Assembly: GCF_012641275.1 (NCBI RefSeq)
Contig: NZ_JABAIA010000001.1
Coordinates: 62,001-126,000, forward strand
Source: Chitinophaga varians
GTDB taxonomy: Bacteria; Bacteroidota; Bacteroidia; Chitinophagales; Chitinophagaceae
Reading direction: 5' to 3'
Length of the DNA: 64,000 nt
In this document: piece by piece, positions 34,301 through 43,400 of the stretch
How positions within the stretch are numbered: position 1 is the stretch's first letter
Layout: the number at the start of each line of letters is the position of its first letter
The notes under the pieces: model-generated
Told to the model about the DNA's origin: nothing
What the model saw: only the letters and a program-made list of their open reading frames with translations
Databases searched by the model: none
Program-made: the position numbers and the translations under genes

Positions 34301-34693
34301 CGTTGTTTTAGGAGAAATAAAAATGGATTTGTTTTCAATCACATACTTCAGCGGCTGGTCTCTTAATACCAGGTCAAGAAATTCCGCTACCGGCATATTC
34401 TCTGCCGAGATAGTGACCGGGCGTGCCTTCTGCAGCACGTCCCTGCTGGCAACGATGGTGTAACCCGATTGTTGACGGATGACACCGAAGATTTTTTCCA
34501 CCGGCACATTCCGGCCGGACCAGGTGATCAGCTGGGCATACCCGGCGGCACTGGCTTGCAACATCACAGCGGTAAGAAAGAAAAAAGTCAGCTTCATGAC
34601 TAACAGCATTTTGGTTGGCAACCATTGACGGACACGGCTTCCCGTTGGTACAGGGGCATAGCTCGCCTGGTTGCAAAGAGCAGTTTTTTGCAT
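31346..34693 (-). CDS. SusC-type TonB receptor with STN signalling domain
   Basis: The start at 34693 gives MQKTALCNQASYAPVPTGSR, the common opening of Chitinophaga SusC proteins; a frame to 34738 adds 15 residues. The 1115-residue product has a signal sequence (LVMKLTFFFLTAVMLQASA). STN follows (about 55-110, with VPVEKIFGVIRQQSGYTIVA), then the CarboxypepD-like domain (GKVTDESGNPLPGVSVRVKG), plug (QNEVVVVGYGTKKRSDVTGS, SATAIYGARGANGVIMITT) and barrel. STN transducers signal substrate binding to the FecR protein, here encoded next upstream. It imports glycan fragments. An RNA hairpin lies 62 bases before the start. Confidence 0.94.
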   Translation of the reverse strand: MQKTALCNQASYAPVPTGSRVRQWLPTKMLLVMKLTFFFLTAVMLQASAAGYAQLITWSGRNVPVEKIFGVIRQQSGYTIVASRDVLQKARPVTISAENMPVAEFLDLVLRDQPLKYVIENKSIFISPKTTSHATASITMEAAAPLDIKGKVTDESGNPLPGVSVRVKGTAQGVSTGTDGSFALRVPADGPVVLQFSYLGMIPQEVTVSASATLNITMKMAVEQQNEVVVVGYGTKKRSDVTGSISSVPTERLKNLPVTNVLQAVQGSAAGINIVNNTSKPGSSPAFYLRGMKSINASNAPLIVLDGVPFGGTYNDINPNDIAAIDVLKDVSATAIYGARGANGVIMITTKRGKSGKPVISYNAYAGPEFQSNVMKNMNGEQYRTKNHWYNIQAGRPTAPDLPYLSEQTNYANGVPEVNWQKEIGQQGYIQSHELSLSGGTDNVKYYVSGTYLKQEGTIKGFQFNRSSIRANIDANVTSWLKTGLNMFLVNNNSDGGKATLFDANSLSPYGTLYNAKGDYEVYPIAPQTLYQSPLVNTYNPGLNRNKNMAVSGYAEVAPDFVKGLKYRVNGSYGYRPSRTADYFGRKAGDQLGSAEVYNEENKQWIVENLLSYATSFNKHGLDFTALYSAQRDELFSTRLKANSFINDNLDFNNLAAGQVQKTESRYSSGSLLSQMFRANYTYDSRYLVTATIRRDGFSGFGKNNKYGVFPSVAVGWNVHNEKFMAATAPVISQLKLRASYGKSGNQAIGAYQTLTRMNTAQYIYDGVTTIGVVPDTLGNPNLKWETTKGFNVGIDFSLWNSRLSGTIEAYSTNTYDLLLSRKIPAVSGYTSVFDNIGKTANKGIEILLNSRNVQSDNFTWQTSFNISFNKNKVVSLYGDNKDDIGNNLFIGKSLLGIYDYTMIGIWQEGEDMKIDPGAKAGYIKFKDLDGNGKIDAADRSYLGSQLPKYIAGLTNTFTYKNFSLNIFIQDVHGVLRSNYILDNRDQGGTVNLPAEIPYWTSENKINTNPSLIYNNPKGYKYANDASFIRIKDVTFSYTFDKKKLERYKIGNLMMYLSGRNLGTFTKWVGWDPETAPTSATSSATRLNNGQGGGSQSSDFYPLTATIVFGVNISL

Positions 34694-34755
34694 AACTTTG
34701 CAGCGGTTTGGCTTGTAAAAAATGGTGTTCTGGAACACTCAACGTTTTTGCATGG

Positions 34756-34808
34756 CTGTAACCATCCAGCCGGAAGTGGGTCGAAGCACTTTCGGTTTTC
34801 TATTACAG
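34756..34808 (-). ncRNA. Conserved two-tier leader hairpin, copy A
   Basis: On the minus strand CTGTAA (34808-34803) pairs with TTACAG (34761-34756). A 5' A-rich loop (TAGAAAA) leads to an inner helix, CCG then A-C mismatch then AAGTG/CACTT, around an 8-base loop. The 3' side is a CTGGATGG loop. The same layout, including the A-C mismatch, is found at 48436-48501 and 60852-60907. It lies 62 bases upstream of susC and 107 after the FecR stop. I do not recall a named RNA family for it. Confidence 0.6.
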
Positions 34809-34915
34809 GCAGACATCTGATTGATATTTGAAATTGTTGTTCACTGTTTTTTCCATAACGGCCCGCCAGCGGGCACTATTACCGGTTGATTCAGATTTAG
34901 ATGTATTTTGATTGT

Positions 34916-36076
34916 TTACTGTTTCCCTATAATCAATGTTCTGTTCTCTAAATGGAAGGCTACGCCCGATTCCCTTAAAAAAGTTAATACGCTTGACAGA
35001 TTCACATCACTGCCTATCTCGCCCACAAAAGTAATGTCAGGCGGTGTGGAAGCATAAGTTACTTCTATGTCGTACCAGCGCGCTATCATAGCGATAACGG
35101 CGGTTAGTTTTTTATCCTGAAAATTCATTACGCCGTTTCTCCAGGCCATCACAGCGGCGGTGTCCACATGGTTGTTCAGCGCAATGGTGCCGGCTTTTTT
35201 GTCAAACAACAACTGCTGGCCGGGTTTCAGCACACTGGGATGTTCCGGCAAATTCACACGGACAGCGCCCTGCAGCAGCGTGGTGCTGATGCCCGGGTCG
35301 TCCGCATAGGCGCTCACATTGAAATGTGTTCCCAGCACGGTGACGGATGTTTTATTGCTCAGCGCCACCACAAAAGGCGTTTTGCCTTTCGTTACTTCAA
35401 AATAGGCTTCTCCCGTAAGTTCCACTTTCCTTTCCGTACCGGTGAAGGCAGTGGGGAAAGTGAGGGCGCTGGCGGCGTTGAGCCATACCAGCGTACCATC
35501 GGGCAACTGCATTCTGAATTTGCGGCCTCTTGGCGTATGCAGCGTGTTGTTGACAGGTACCCCTGTTCCGGACGGCTGGTATTCCACCTGCCCGTTTTTT
35601 AATACCACCTGTGTGCCTTGTGCGGTGGTGATCAGGCCATCATCGCGATTGTCCAGCACTACCTGCTGACCGTTGGCCAGCGTAAGCACGGCGCCGTTTT
35701 TACCGGGCAGCACATCCACAGCTGCTATGGGTGCCGCCGGCGATGCATGCCGTTTATGCAGCAGCCAGTAACTGCCGGCAGCGGTGAGCAACAATACCAC
35801 GGCGGCAGCGGCCGCCCAGCGGCGCATGCGGCGTATCGGACGTACACGGCCTGTATTCCCCTGCTGCAAAATACTTTGCAACACAGGCTCATACTCCGCC
35901 GGATCGTATTGCGGGTCTGCTTCGGTATGGGCATGCAGCTCATTGAGCATCGCCACCCATTCCGCATCATCAGACTGTTTCCCCAGTTCGGCAAACAACT
36001 CTTCCTCCTCTGCCGGTGTGGCCATGCCAGCGCAATACCGCTGCAACAAAAACCTGTAATACTCTTTTGCTTCCAC
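34916..36076 (-). CDS. FecR-type anti-sigma factor
   Basis: The 386-residue protein has a cytosolic sigma-binding helical part (about 1-80), one membrane segment (AAAAAVVLLLTAAGSYWLL, about 87-105) and a periplasmic FecR domain. Conserved pieces are TPRGRKFRMQLPDGTLVWLN, VELTGEAYFEV and VTVLGTHFNVSAY. The C-terminal part with LTAVIAMIARWYDIEVTY resembles the STN-interacting domain. It reads the state of the STN-SusC and frees or holds sigma. The start is GTG (36076-36074); an in-frame stop lies just upstream and no earlier ATG exists. It is 70 bases after the sigma gene. Confidence 0.9.
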   Translation of the reverse strand: MEAKEYYRFLLQRYCAGMATPAEEEELFAELGKQSDDAEWVAMLNELHAHTEADPQYDPAEYEPVLQSILQQGNTGRVRPIRRMRRWAAAAAVVLLLTAAGSYWLLHKRHASPAAPIAAVDVLPGKNGAVLTLANGQQVVLDNRDDGLITTAQGTQVVLKNGQVEYQPSGTGVPVNNTLHTPRGRKFRMQLPDGTLVWLNAASALTFPTAFTGTERKVELTGEAYFEVTKGKTPFVVALSNKTSVTVLGTHFNVSAYADDPGISTTLLQGAVRVNLPEHPSVLKPGQQLLFDKKAGTIALNNHVDTAAVMAWRNGVMNFQDKKLTAVIAMIARWYDIEVTYASTPPDITFVGEIGSDVNLSSVLTFLRESGVAFHLENRTLIIGKQ

Positions 36077-36146
36077 TGTAGGTCTCCCGCTTTTACATCA
36101 TCAGACGCTAAAAAAATAAAGGTGTACTACGCCGCCTGAAAAAAAA

Positions 36147-36740
36147 TTAAAAAATTCTTAACAACATCCCTATCAGGAAGACAGGGAGACAATCACCGGT
36201 ATGTTTCTCCAGATATTCCCGGATAAACTTCCGGGCGGTGACAAGCTGGTTTTTGACGGTATGCTCGGAGATGGCCAGCGCTTCGGCAATTTCCCGGCGG
36301 GACTTGCCCTCCTGCGTGTTCAGGATGAACACCTCGCGGCGCGAAGCCGGCAGCTGATCAATGGCATTCCGTATATGCAACTGTAACTCTTTGACCCGGA
36401 ACCCCGAGGTCACATCTTCATTATCTTCTATATCATCATGCGTAATGGCTTCTACCCGGTACTTCTCCCGGGCAATTTTTCTGAGAGCGGAGAGGGAATA
36501 ATTAGAGGCGATGGTGTACATCCAGCCGGCCGGATTGTCGATACCATCCAGCGTATGCCGCAGCTGCCATACCTTCAGGAATACCTCCTGGAGCACTTCT
36601 GTGGCGGCTTCTTCGGAACGGAGCATTTTCCGTACAGACACGGACAGCACTGCATTATAACGATGATACAGTATACGAAACGCTGCTTCATCCCCACCTG
36701 CAATCCGCGAAAAAAGTATCCTGTCCTCGTGTATTTTCAC
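36147..36740 (-). CDS. ECF sigma factor
   Basis: The 197-residue protein has region 2 (DEAAFRILYHRYNAVLSVSV, then EEAATEVLQEVFLKVWQLRH) and region 4 (LPASRREVFILNTQEGKSRR, then ALAISEHTVKNQLVTA). It matches the Bacteroidota ECF type that pairs with FecR. The start is GTG at 36740; a TTG at 36770 would add ten residues, and no ATG is available. It heads system A (sigma, FecR, SusC, SusD, GH2, GH29), all on the minus strand. It should drive the operon when the SusC/FecR relay is triggered by the glycan. Confidence 0.9.
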   Translation of the reverse strand: MKIHEDRILFSRIAGGDEAAFRILYHRYNAVLSVSVRKMLRSEEAATEVLQEVFLKVWQLRHTLDGIDNPAGWMYTIASNYSLSALRKIAREKYRVEAITHDDIEDNEDVTSGFRVKELQLHIRNAIDQLPASRREVFILNTQEGKSRREIAEALAISEHTVKNQLVTARKFIREYLEKHTGDCLPVFLIGMLLRIF

Positions 36741-36842
36741 AGTGCTTCCAGATTTTCTTTCCGGAAACAAGATAAAACAATTTGATCATTTGGGTATTTT
36801 GATATTTTGATATTGGGTGTCTTAGGAGCAGCCATCTGAAAA

Positions 36843-36879
36843 GCAAGGCTGCTTCTTATCAGGAAGCAGCCTTGCACAC
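36843..36879 (-). terminator. Terminator of the FAD oxidoreductase operon
   Basis: GCAAGGCTGCTTC (36843-36855) pairs perfectly with GAAGCAGCCTTGC (36863-36875); on the minus strand TTTT follows. Outer flanks also form an imperfect inverted repeat of about 20 bases (TATTTTGATATT-type sequence). It ends system B before the sigma gene of system A. Confidence 0.75.
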
Positions 36880-36924
36880 GAAAAGGTCAATATCAAAATA
36901 CTCAAATAAAAAGATAAAAAAATA

Positions 36925-38646
36925 TCACGGCCAGGCTGTCTCCACACCACGGGCACGGATATAATCCTGGAACTCCTGCAGTAACGGCGCCTGTTCCCTC
37001 ACCTGCCGCGGCGTCACGTTTTTACTGCGGGCAAAAGCCACCAGGTTGCCCACGGCCTCACCGATGCTCCATTCTGTTGGGTGAAGACGGTAACAGCCAT
37101 TGGTGATATGAGTGGTGCCGATGTTCTTATTGGCGGGCAACAGGTTCTCCATCCGTTGTGGCAACAAGGCGCCCAGCGGGATCTGGTAAGGCAGCGAACC
37201 GAAGTCTACATAGTTAACGCCGGCGCAACTCGGGTGCAGGTCTATATGGTAATAGCCTATGCCAACGCTGTCGTGGAAACTGGCTGCAGTTGTTTTCTCT
37301 GTCTGGCCGCTTTTCTGCGCCCGTTGCTGGGCGCCTACATGTTCTTCCAGCACGGTGAATACCGCTTTGATACGCCGTGACTCCCGGATGTACGGATATT
37401 TGGCCATGCCATCGGCGGTGCCCATGATATCTTTACGGAAACGGATGCCCGGCCATCCCTTGCCGCCGTCGGGACGGGGCGCTTCGGTCTGCAGCCAGTA
37501 GATAAGCGATAAATTGAGCTGCTTGGCCCGCTCCACGTGATAATGGAATTTCTCCGGACTGGCGCCGATCAGGTTGCCCAGCATATAATCATTCTGCGGC
37601 CAGTTAACGATGGTCACATCACCGCTGTAGGTTCCCGCCTCAAAGTTGTCCTTGTTGATAATACGGCGGTAGTTCCACAGGTTCAGCTTATCGCCGATGG
37701 CGATGCCTTCAGGATGGAAGCCCAGCAATTTAGGCTTCAGCGTACGCGGATCGGAATAGTGCAGGTCCAGCTGCCTGCCGGACCATGCGGGCGTAAGCGC
37801 CGGCACATGGTTCTTCCAGAAATCATACTCCGCCGGCTTCTCAATGACGAAGTTGCCGCCAGGCACATAGTCCAGCGCAAAACAAACGGTGAAAGCCTGG
37901 TTGTTTTGCGGATTGCCTTTTTCCGGCGCATGCAGTTCGCCCGTTTCCTTTCCGGACTCGGTGCCGGTCACGAATTCGGTGCCGGTCAAAGGCAGCAGGT
38001 CGCCCATTTCTGTGGCGTCCGCAAAGTAGCTGCCCTGCAGGGTCAGTTCCCGCTGATGACGCAGGTCCTGTGCGGTGAGCGACAGCACTTTGTTGCCAGA
38101 CACGTTCGCCCGTACGACTTTAGTGTCTGTCAGCAGCACCAGTTTACCGCTGCTGATAAAAGGCGCCAGCATATCCAGCATCACGGCCAATGCCACTTTG
38201 GGCTCGTGACAGAGCCTGGACACGGAGCCGTCGCCCGGGTTGAGGTGCGTCCGTTGCCGGGCATCGGCCGTGAGTGGATAGTTGCGGACATAGTATTCAC
38301 GGATACGGTTTCTCAATTCACGGTAACGGGCAGGCGCTCCATGCGTTTCAATCCACGGATGCTCGTCCGGCGGTACGCCCTGCTGGGTAAGCTGGCCGCC
38401 TATCCAGTCTGTCTCCTCGGTGAGCACCACTGTTTGCTGGTTATGCAACGCAGCGAGAGCTGCTGACACGCCTCCCAGTCCGCCGCCGGCAATCACCAGG
38501 TCGGCGGTGATAGTTTCCCGTTTAGTGTTTCCCTTTCCTTTGGCGCTCCCCTGCTGCTTCTTCTCCTGTGCCAGTCCCAGCGCAGGCTGTGCGATAACGG
38601 CGCCGCTACTCAGCGCCAGCATCTCTAAAAAATTCCTCCGTTTCAT
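36925..38646 (-). CDS. FAD-dependent oxidoreductase, secreted (PF12831 type)
   Basis: The 573-residue protein has a Tat-like or Sec signal (MKRRNFLEMLALSSGAVIAQ). A Rossmann FAD site follows (ADLVIAGGGLGGVSAALAAL, about 48-67), then EETDWIGGQLTQQG and FADATEMGDLLPLTGTEFVTG. This is the FAD_oxidored family seen in many Bacteroidota glycan loci, of largely unknown substrate. C-terminal NKNIGTTHITNGCYRLHPTEW fits the family. It is 109 bases after susD of system B. It may oxidise a sugar or lactone from the imported substrate, but the family is not well tied to a reaction. Confidence 0.82.
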   Translation of the reverse strand: MKRRNFLEMLALSSGAVIAQPALGLAQEKKQQGSAKGKGNTKRETITADLVIAGGGLGGVSAALAALHNQQTVVLTEETDWIGGQLTQQGVPPDEHPWIETHGAPARYRELRNRIREYYVRNYPLTADARQRTHLNPGDGSVSRLCHEPKVALAVMLDMLAPFISSGKLVLLTDTKVVRANVSGNKVLSLTAQDLRHQRELTLQGSYFADATEMGDLLPLTGTEFVTGTESGKETGELHAPEKGNPQNNQAFTVCFALDYVPGGNFVIEKPAEYDFWKNHVPALTPAWSGRQLDLHYSDPRTLKPKLLGFHPEGIAIGDKLNLWNYRRIINKDNFEAGTYSGDVTIVNWPQNDYMLGNLIGASPEKFHYHVERAKQLNLSLIYWLQTEAPRPDGGKGWPGIRFRKDIMGTADGMAKYPYIRESRRIKAVFTVLEEHVGAQQRAQKSGQTEKTTAASFHDSVGIGYYHIDLHPSCAGVNYVDFGSLPYQIPLGALLPQRMENLLPANKNIGTTHITNGCYRLHPTEWSIGEAVGNLVAFARSKNVTPRQVREQAPLLQEFQDYIRARGVETAWP

Positions 38647-38755
38647 TATGTTAATATTTTTTCATGTTGATATTTTGTTGGGCTGTCACCTGTCATTCAT
38701 CTCTCTAAAATATCATCAACCAAACAACGCTCTTCATCCATCAGGGCTATCACAC

Positions 38756-40450
38756 TTACCAGCCTTCGTTCTGCGTCAGCCCCGGATTAATGTCCCTTTC
38801 CGCCTGCGGTACGGGCAGCAGCATCAGCTTCGGCGTCCAGAAGCGGGTTTCACGGGTATAACGCAGGTCCAGTTGCCCGGTGTAATCTGGAATGCTGTTC
38901 AGGTCATGCGCGGCCGTCTTTTTGAAATTGGGCACGGGCGGCGTGGCAGCAGGACTTTTAGCAATGCCCACTACCTTGCCCGGCATCACCAGGTCTGCTA
39001 TGCCCCAGCGACGGATATCCAGCCAGCGGAAACCTTCTACGGCAAATTCCACGGTACGTTCCCGGCGGATAAGTTTCCGCATTTCGTTCTGATCTGTTTC
39101 GATGGCTGCCGGCACCGGCGGCTGTCCGGCCCGTTGCCTTACCTTGTTGATAGCGGCAGTAACAGTGGCGTCCAGCTGTCCCTGCTCTATTTTGGCTTCG
39201 GCGTAGGTGAGCAGTACTTCCGCATAACGCATCAGGATAAAGCTCACTTTGGCGAGAAACACGTTCTCATCGGTCATGGTGTATTTGGTCCACAGGTAAC
39301 CGACACCGCTCTTCGCCGGACCGAAAGCATTGTCATAGTCAGCATTGCCTTTCACTGACCAGCTGCCATCCGCATTTTTAAAGGAGGTAGACGATTTATA
39401 GATGTCGTACACAAACGTGGTGTTGTTCATGCTAAGCGTGTCTCCCGGCAGCGCTACGGTGTATTTCAGGCGCAGGTCCCTGTTTTTGGAGGGCTTTTGC
39501 GGATCATATAAGGGGGATTCATCAATCCTTTTACCATCGGTGCATTCAAACTGGTCCACCAGGCGTTGGGTCGGGAAACGGCCCGATTGCCCGCCTGCGG
39601 CGCGGGAGCAATTGCCCAGCGGCAGGTAAGTGATAGAACCCGCAAGGGCATCGGTATACAGTATTTCCAGCATGATCTCGTTACCGGCATTGGGTTTCTG
39701 GCCGCTGCGGGTAAACAGGTCCTGGTAACGCGGATTGAGCGACAAGCCGGATTTGTCTATGACCTGCCTGGCAGCATCTGCGGCAACGGCGTAGTCTTTG
39801 TTATACAGTGCCGTCCGGGCTTTCAGGCCGAGGGCCACGGATTTGCTGACCCGTCCTCTTACAGTGGGCATCCAGTCGAGCGACTGCGACGCGGCATCCA
39901 GCTCGTCATAAATGAATTTTACCACTTCTTGTTTGGGAGCGCGTTTCTGATTGTAAAACTCCGCAGGCTGCAACGGTTTGGTGATCAGCGGCGCATCACC
40001 GAACATGGCGGTGAGATAAAAATAAGCCCATGCACGCAACACGCGCGCTTCCGCTTCCATGCGGTTATAGGTGGCCGGCGCCACACTGGATTTGGCTTTC
40101 ACCATACCGTCCAGCATGGTGTTGGCCCGCTGGATGGTAGTATAGGCAAACGACCAGATGGCTGCCGGATGTGCGTTGTATGTATCAAAAGTGCCTTCTC
40201 CCAGTTCGTTGGCGCGCAGGATGGCGAGGTCTGTCCAGCCCTCGCTGCCCGACTGGTAAGGCACCAGCCCGAATTCCCATTTGATGGAACCATATACGGC
40301 CGTCAGAGATACGTTGATTTCATTTTCGTTGTTGAGGAAAGTGCCGGTGGCCGGCGCGCTGAGCGGCGCCCTGTCCAGGAATTTATTACACCCTGACATA
40401 CCTGTCAGGAAAAAAGTGCAACCGATGATGCTATAAAAAAGTTTTCTCAT
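38756..40450 (-). CDS. SusD/RagB-type lipoprotein of system B
   Basis: The 564-residue lipoprotein has its lipobox at Cys21 (TGMSGC, then NKFLDRAPL). The SusD fold includes EARVLRAWAYFYLTAMFGDA, the LKARTALYNKDYAVAADAAR helix pair and a C-terminal RRERTVEFAVEGFRWLDIRR block. It ends with LTQNEGW, a usual SusD end. It lies 3 bases after susC and should bind the substrate over the SusC pore. Confidence 0.92.
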   Translation of the reverse strand: MRKLFYSIIGCTFFLTGMSGCNKFLDRAPLSAPATGTFLNNENEINVSLTAVYGSIKWEFGLVPYQSGSEGWTDLAILRANELGEGTFDTYNAHPAAIWSFAYTTIQRANTMLDGMVKAKSSVAPATYNRMEAEARVLRAWAYFYLTAMFGDAPLITKPLQPAEFYNQKRAPKQEVVKFIYDELDAASQSLDWMPTVRGRVSKSVALGLKARTALYNKDYAVAADAARQVIDKSGLSLNPRYQDLFTRSGQKPNAGNEIMLEILYTDALAGSITYLPLGNCSRAAGGQSGRFPTQRLVDQFECTDGKRIDESPLYDPQKPSKNRDLRLKYTVALPGDTLSMNNTTFVYDIYKSSTSFKNADGSWSVKGNADYDNAFGPAKSGVGYLWTKYTMTDENVFLAKVSFILMRYAEVLLTYAEAKIEQGQLDATVTAAINKVRQRAGQPPVPAAIETDQNEMRKLIRRERTVEFAVEGFRWLDIRRWGIADLVMPGKVVGIAKSPAATPPVPNFKKTAAHDLNSIPDYTGQLDLRYTRETRFWTPKLMLLPVPQAERDINPGLTQNEGW

Positions 40451-40453
40451 GGC

Positions 40454-43400
40454 TTAGAAGTTTGCGTTAAGGCCGATAGTGAAGGTTCTCATGATCGGGT
40501 AAAATTCGCCCGCGGTATTTGTCTGTTCCACATCGAAACCGGGGAAGAATTTATCCCAGGTCAGCAGGTTCTGGCCACTGGCGTAAATTCTTACGGAGCG
40601 CAGCCTGGCATTGCTTGTCACGGTTTTGGGCAGCGTATAGCCGAGCACCACGTTCTTCAGGCGCAGGTAAGCGCCGGAACGCATCCAGAAAGAAGAAGTG
40701 ACGTAGTTATTGGCGATGCTGTTGGGCGTCAGCCGCGGATAGGCGGCGTTCGGATTATCCGGCGACCATGCGTCTTTCTGATGTTCGAAGATGGTGCCCT
40801 GGAAGTTGGCGGAATAGAAAGGCTGCGCGCCGGTGCCGGACATATAGTTGTTCCGTTTGCCTACGCCCTGGAAAAAGATGTTCAGGTCAAATCCTTTGTA
40901 CTGGCCGTTGAGAGACAGGCTGTATTCATAGCGTGGGAATGAATTGCCCAGCACCACACGGTCATAGGCGTCGATTTTGCCGTCGGGCTTACCATTGGGG
41001 CCGCTCATGTCGGCATAACGGATATCTCCCGGTTTGGTGTTGGCAAAATGGAAAGGCGCTTTGTCGATTTCATCCTGTGATTGGAAGAAGCCTTCCGCTC
41101 TATAGCCGTAATAGGAATTCAGCGGATTTCCTTCGCGCATGATGAGGGCGCCATTGATATATTCTTTACCACCCAGGCTTACCACTTCGTTTTTTACATC
41201 AGAGAGATTGGCCTGTACGGAATACGTGAATTCACCGGCGCGGTCTTTCCAGCCGATACCGAGTTCCCAGCCGGTGTTGCGCATGGAGCCGATGTTGACA
41301 AAAGGAGCGCCCAGTCCTACATAGGTGGGTACGCCATCCAGCTGCAGCATGTCTGTGATGTTGCGTTTGAAGTAATCGGCTGTTACGGTGAGGTGGTCGT
41401 TGATGGCGGTAAAGTCGATACCGGCATCCAGTATTTTGGAAGTCTCCCAGCGGATAAGCGGGTTGGCGGCGGTTGTCAGCCCGTAGCCACCATTCACCAC
41501 GTTGTTGAAATAGTAGTCAAACGAGCCGCCGGTGCTGTACATAGCGTAGGTGGGGTAATAGTTGGCCACACCGTTCACCACCAGGTCCTGGTTGCCAAGG
41601 GAACCATAAGAACCTCTGATCTTGGCGCTGTTGATCACGTGGCTGATGGATTTCCAGAAGCTCTCTTCAGAGATGCGCCAGCCGGCGGATACGGAGGGGA
41701 ACAGCTTCCACCAGTTTTCTTTCCGGAAGCGGGACGATGCATCGAAGCGGCCGTTGAGCTCCAGCAGGTATTTCTCTTTGTAATTGTAGTTGATCCTGGA
41801 ATAGGCAGATGCCATCGCATATTCACTTTGTGCGCCTGACATGGTTTGTCCCAATGGATCTGCCGCATCCAGGTATGGCAGTGAAGGAGAGATCAGGTTT
41901 TGACGCTGTGTGTTGACGTAGCTGGTTTTAAACAGTTCGGTGGTGAAGCCGCCCAGTACTGTGAAGCCGTGCTGTCCCATGTTCCGGTTATAGCTTGCCT
42001 GGGTGCGGAACACGTTGCGCGTGGTTTGTGCGTTGTTGTCGATCAGCGAGTTGTTGGCCGGCCAGTTGCGTGCAAACAGCAGTTTGTTGTTGGCGATGTC
42101 CGGCGTATAAATTTTATATTGATTGGTCAGCTGCCTGGCGCGCCCGTTGGCGGTATTGGAGCTGTAGCTGGCCAGCAGCTCCATGCCTTTGACAGGTTTG
42201 TAGGTGAGTGTACCGGTGAGTATGCGGGAATCGGTGACGCGTTTGTCCCAGCCGCCGTCTTTGGCCTGTGCGGCGGGGTTCATATTGGACCAGCCTTCGC
42301 CCCATTCGCCGGTATTGAATTGTCCGGGCGCAATGGCCGGCAGGCCTATCATGGCGCGGATGATGCCCTGTGGCGATGATTGGCCGGGCCAGTTGCGTTC
42401 TGTTCTGTTCACCACGATATCCGCGGCAGCAGACAGTTTGCTGGTGATGGCGATATCTGTGTTAAAGCGCAGGTCCAGGCGTTTGAAATTAGTATTGGCG
42501 GTTAGGCCGTTCTGGTCCAGGTATCCGCCGGAACCGAACACTTTTATTTTTTCGCTGCCGGCAGACAGGCTCAGGTTGTGGTTGTGCATGATGCCGTTGT
42601 TCACCAGTATCAGGTCTTTCCAGTCGGTGTTAAAACGGGCGAAATTATCCGGTCCCAGTTTTTCATAGTCTGCGATCTGCTGGGTGAAAGCTGGTGGCAG
42701 TCCGGCGTTCACCTGTGCGATGTCCCACAGTTTCATATGTTCCAGTCCATCTACTTTTTTAGGCAGATTGGTAGGTGATTGTTTGGCCACGTAGCCGTTA
42801 TAGCTCAGGCTGACGCCATTGATGCCACGTTTGGTGGTGACGAGGATAACGCCGTTGGCTGCACGGGAGCCATAGATGGCCGCTGCCGCCGCATCTTTGA
42901 GTACGGAGATGCTGGCGATGTTATTAGGGTCTATCGCGTCGAGGCTCATTTCAATGTTGTCGATGAGCACCAGCGGGTTCTGGCCGGCGTTGATGGAGCC
43001 GATGCCGCGGATGCGGATGGTGCCGGCGTCGCCGCCGGGTACGCCCGACTGCTGGGTGACGGTCACGCCGGGAGCCGCACCCTGTAAGGCCAGCGATGCA
43101 GAGGCCACGGAGCGCGTCGTCATTGTTTTACCTTCAATCACCGAAACGGCGCCGGTAAGGTTTACCTTTTTCTGGGTGCCATATCCTACCACCACCACTT
43201 CTCCGATTTGTTTGTTGGCCGGTTCCAGGAGGATGTTGATCACCTGCTGGCTGTTGACTTCCAGCTCCTGTGATTTATAACCCACAAACGAAAAAACAAG
43301 TGTAGCCGTTTCCGTTGTACCGGCAAACTGGAAATCGCCGTTGGCGTTGGTAGTGCCTCCTTTGGTGGTGCCTTTCAGGACCACGTTGACACCAATAAGC

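Noticed and set aside
37537..38466. 309-codon plus-strand frame opposite the FAD oxidoreductase
   Set aside because: No family features, and the other strand encodes an intact flavoprotein.
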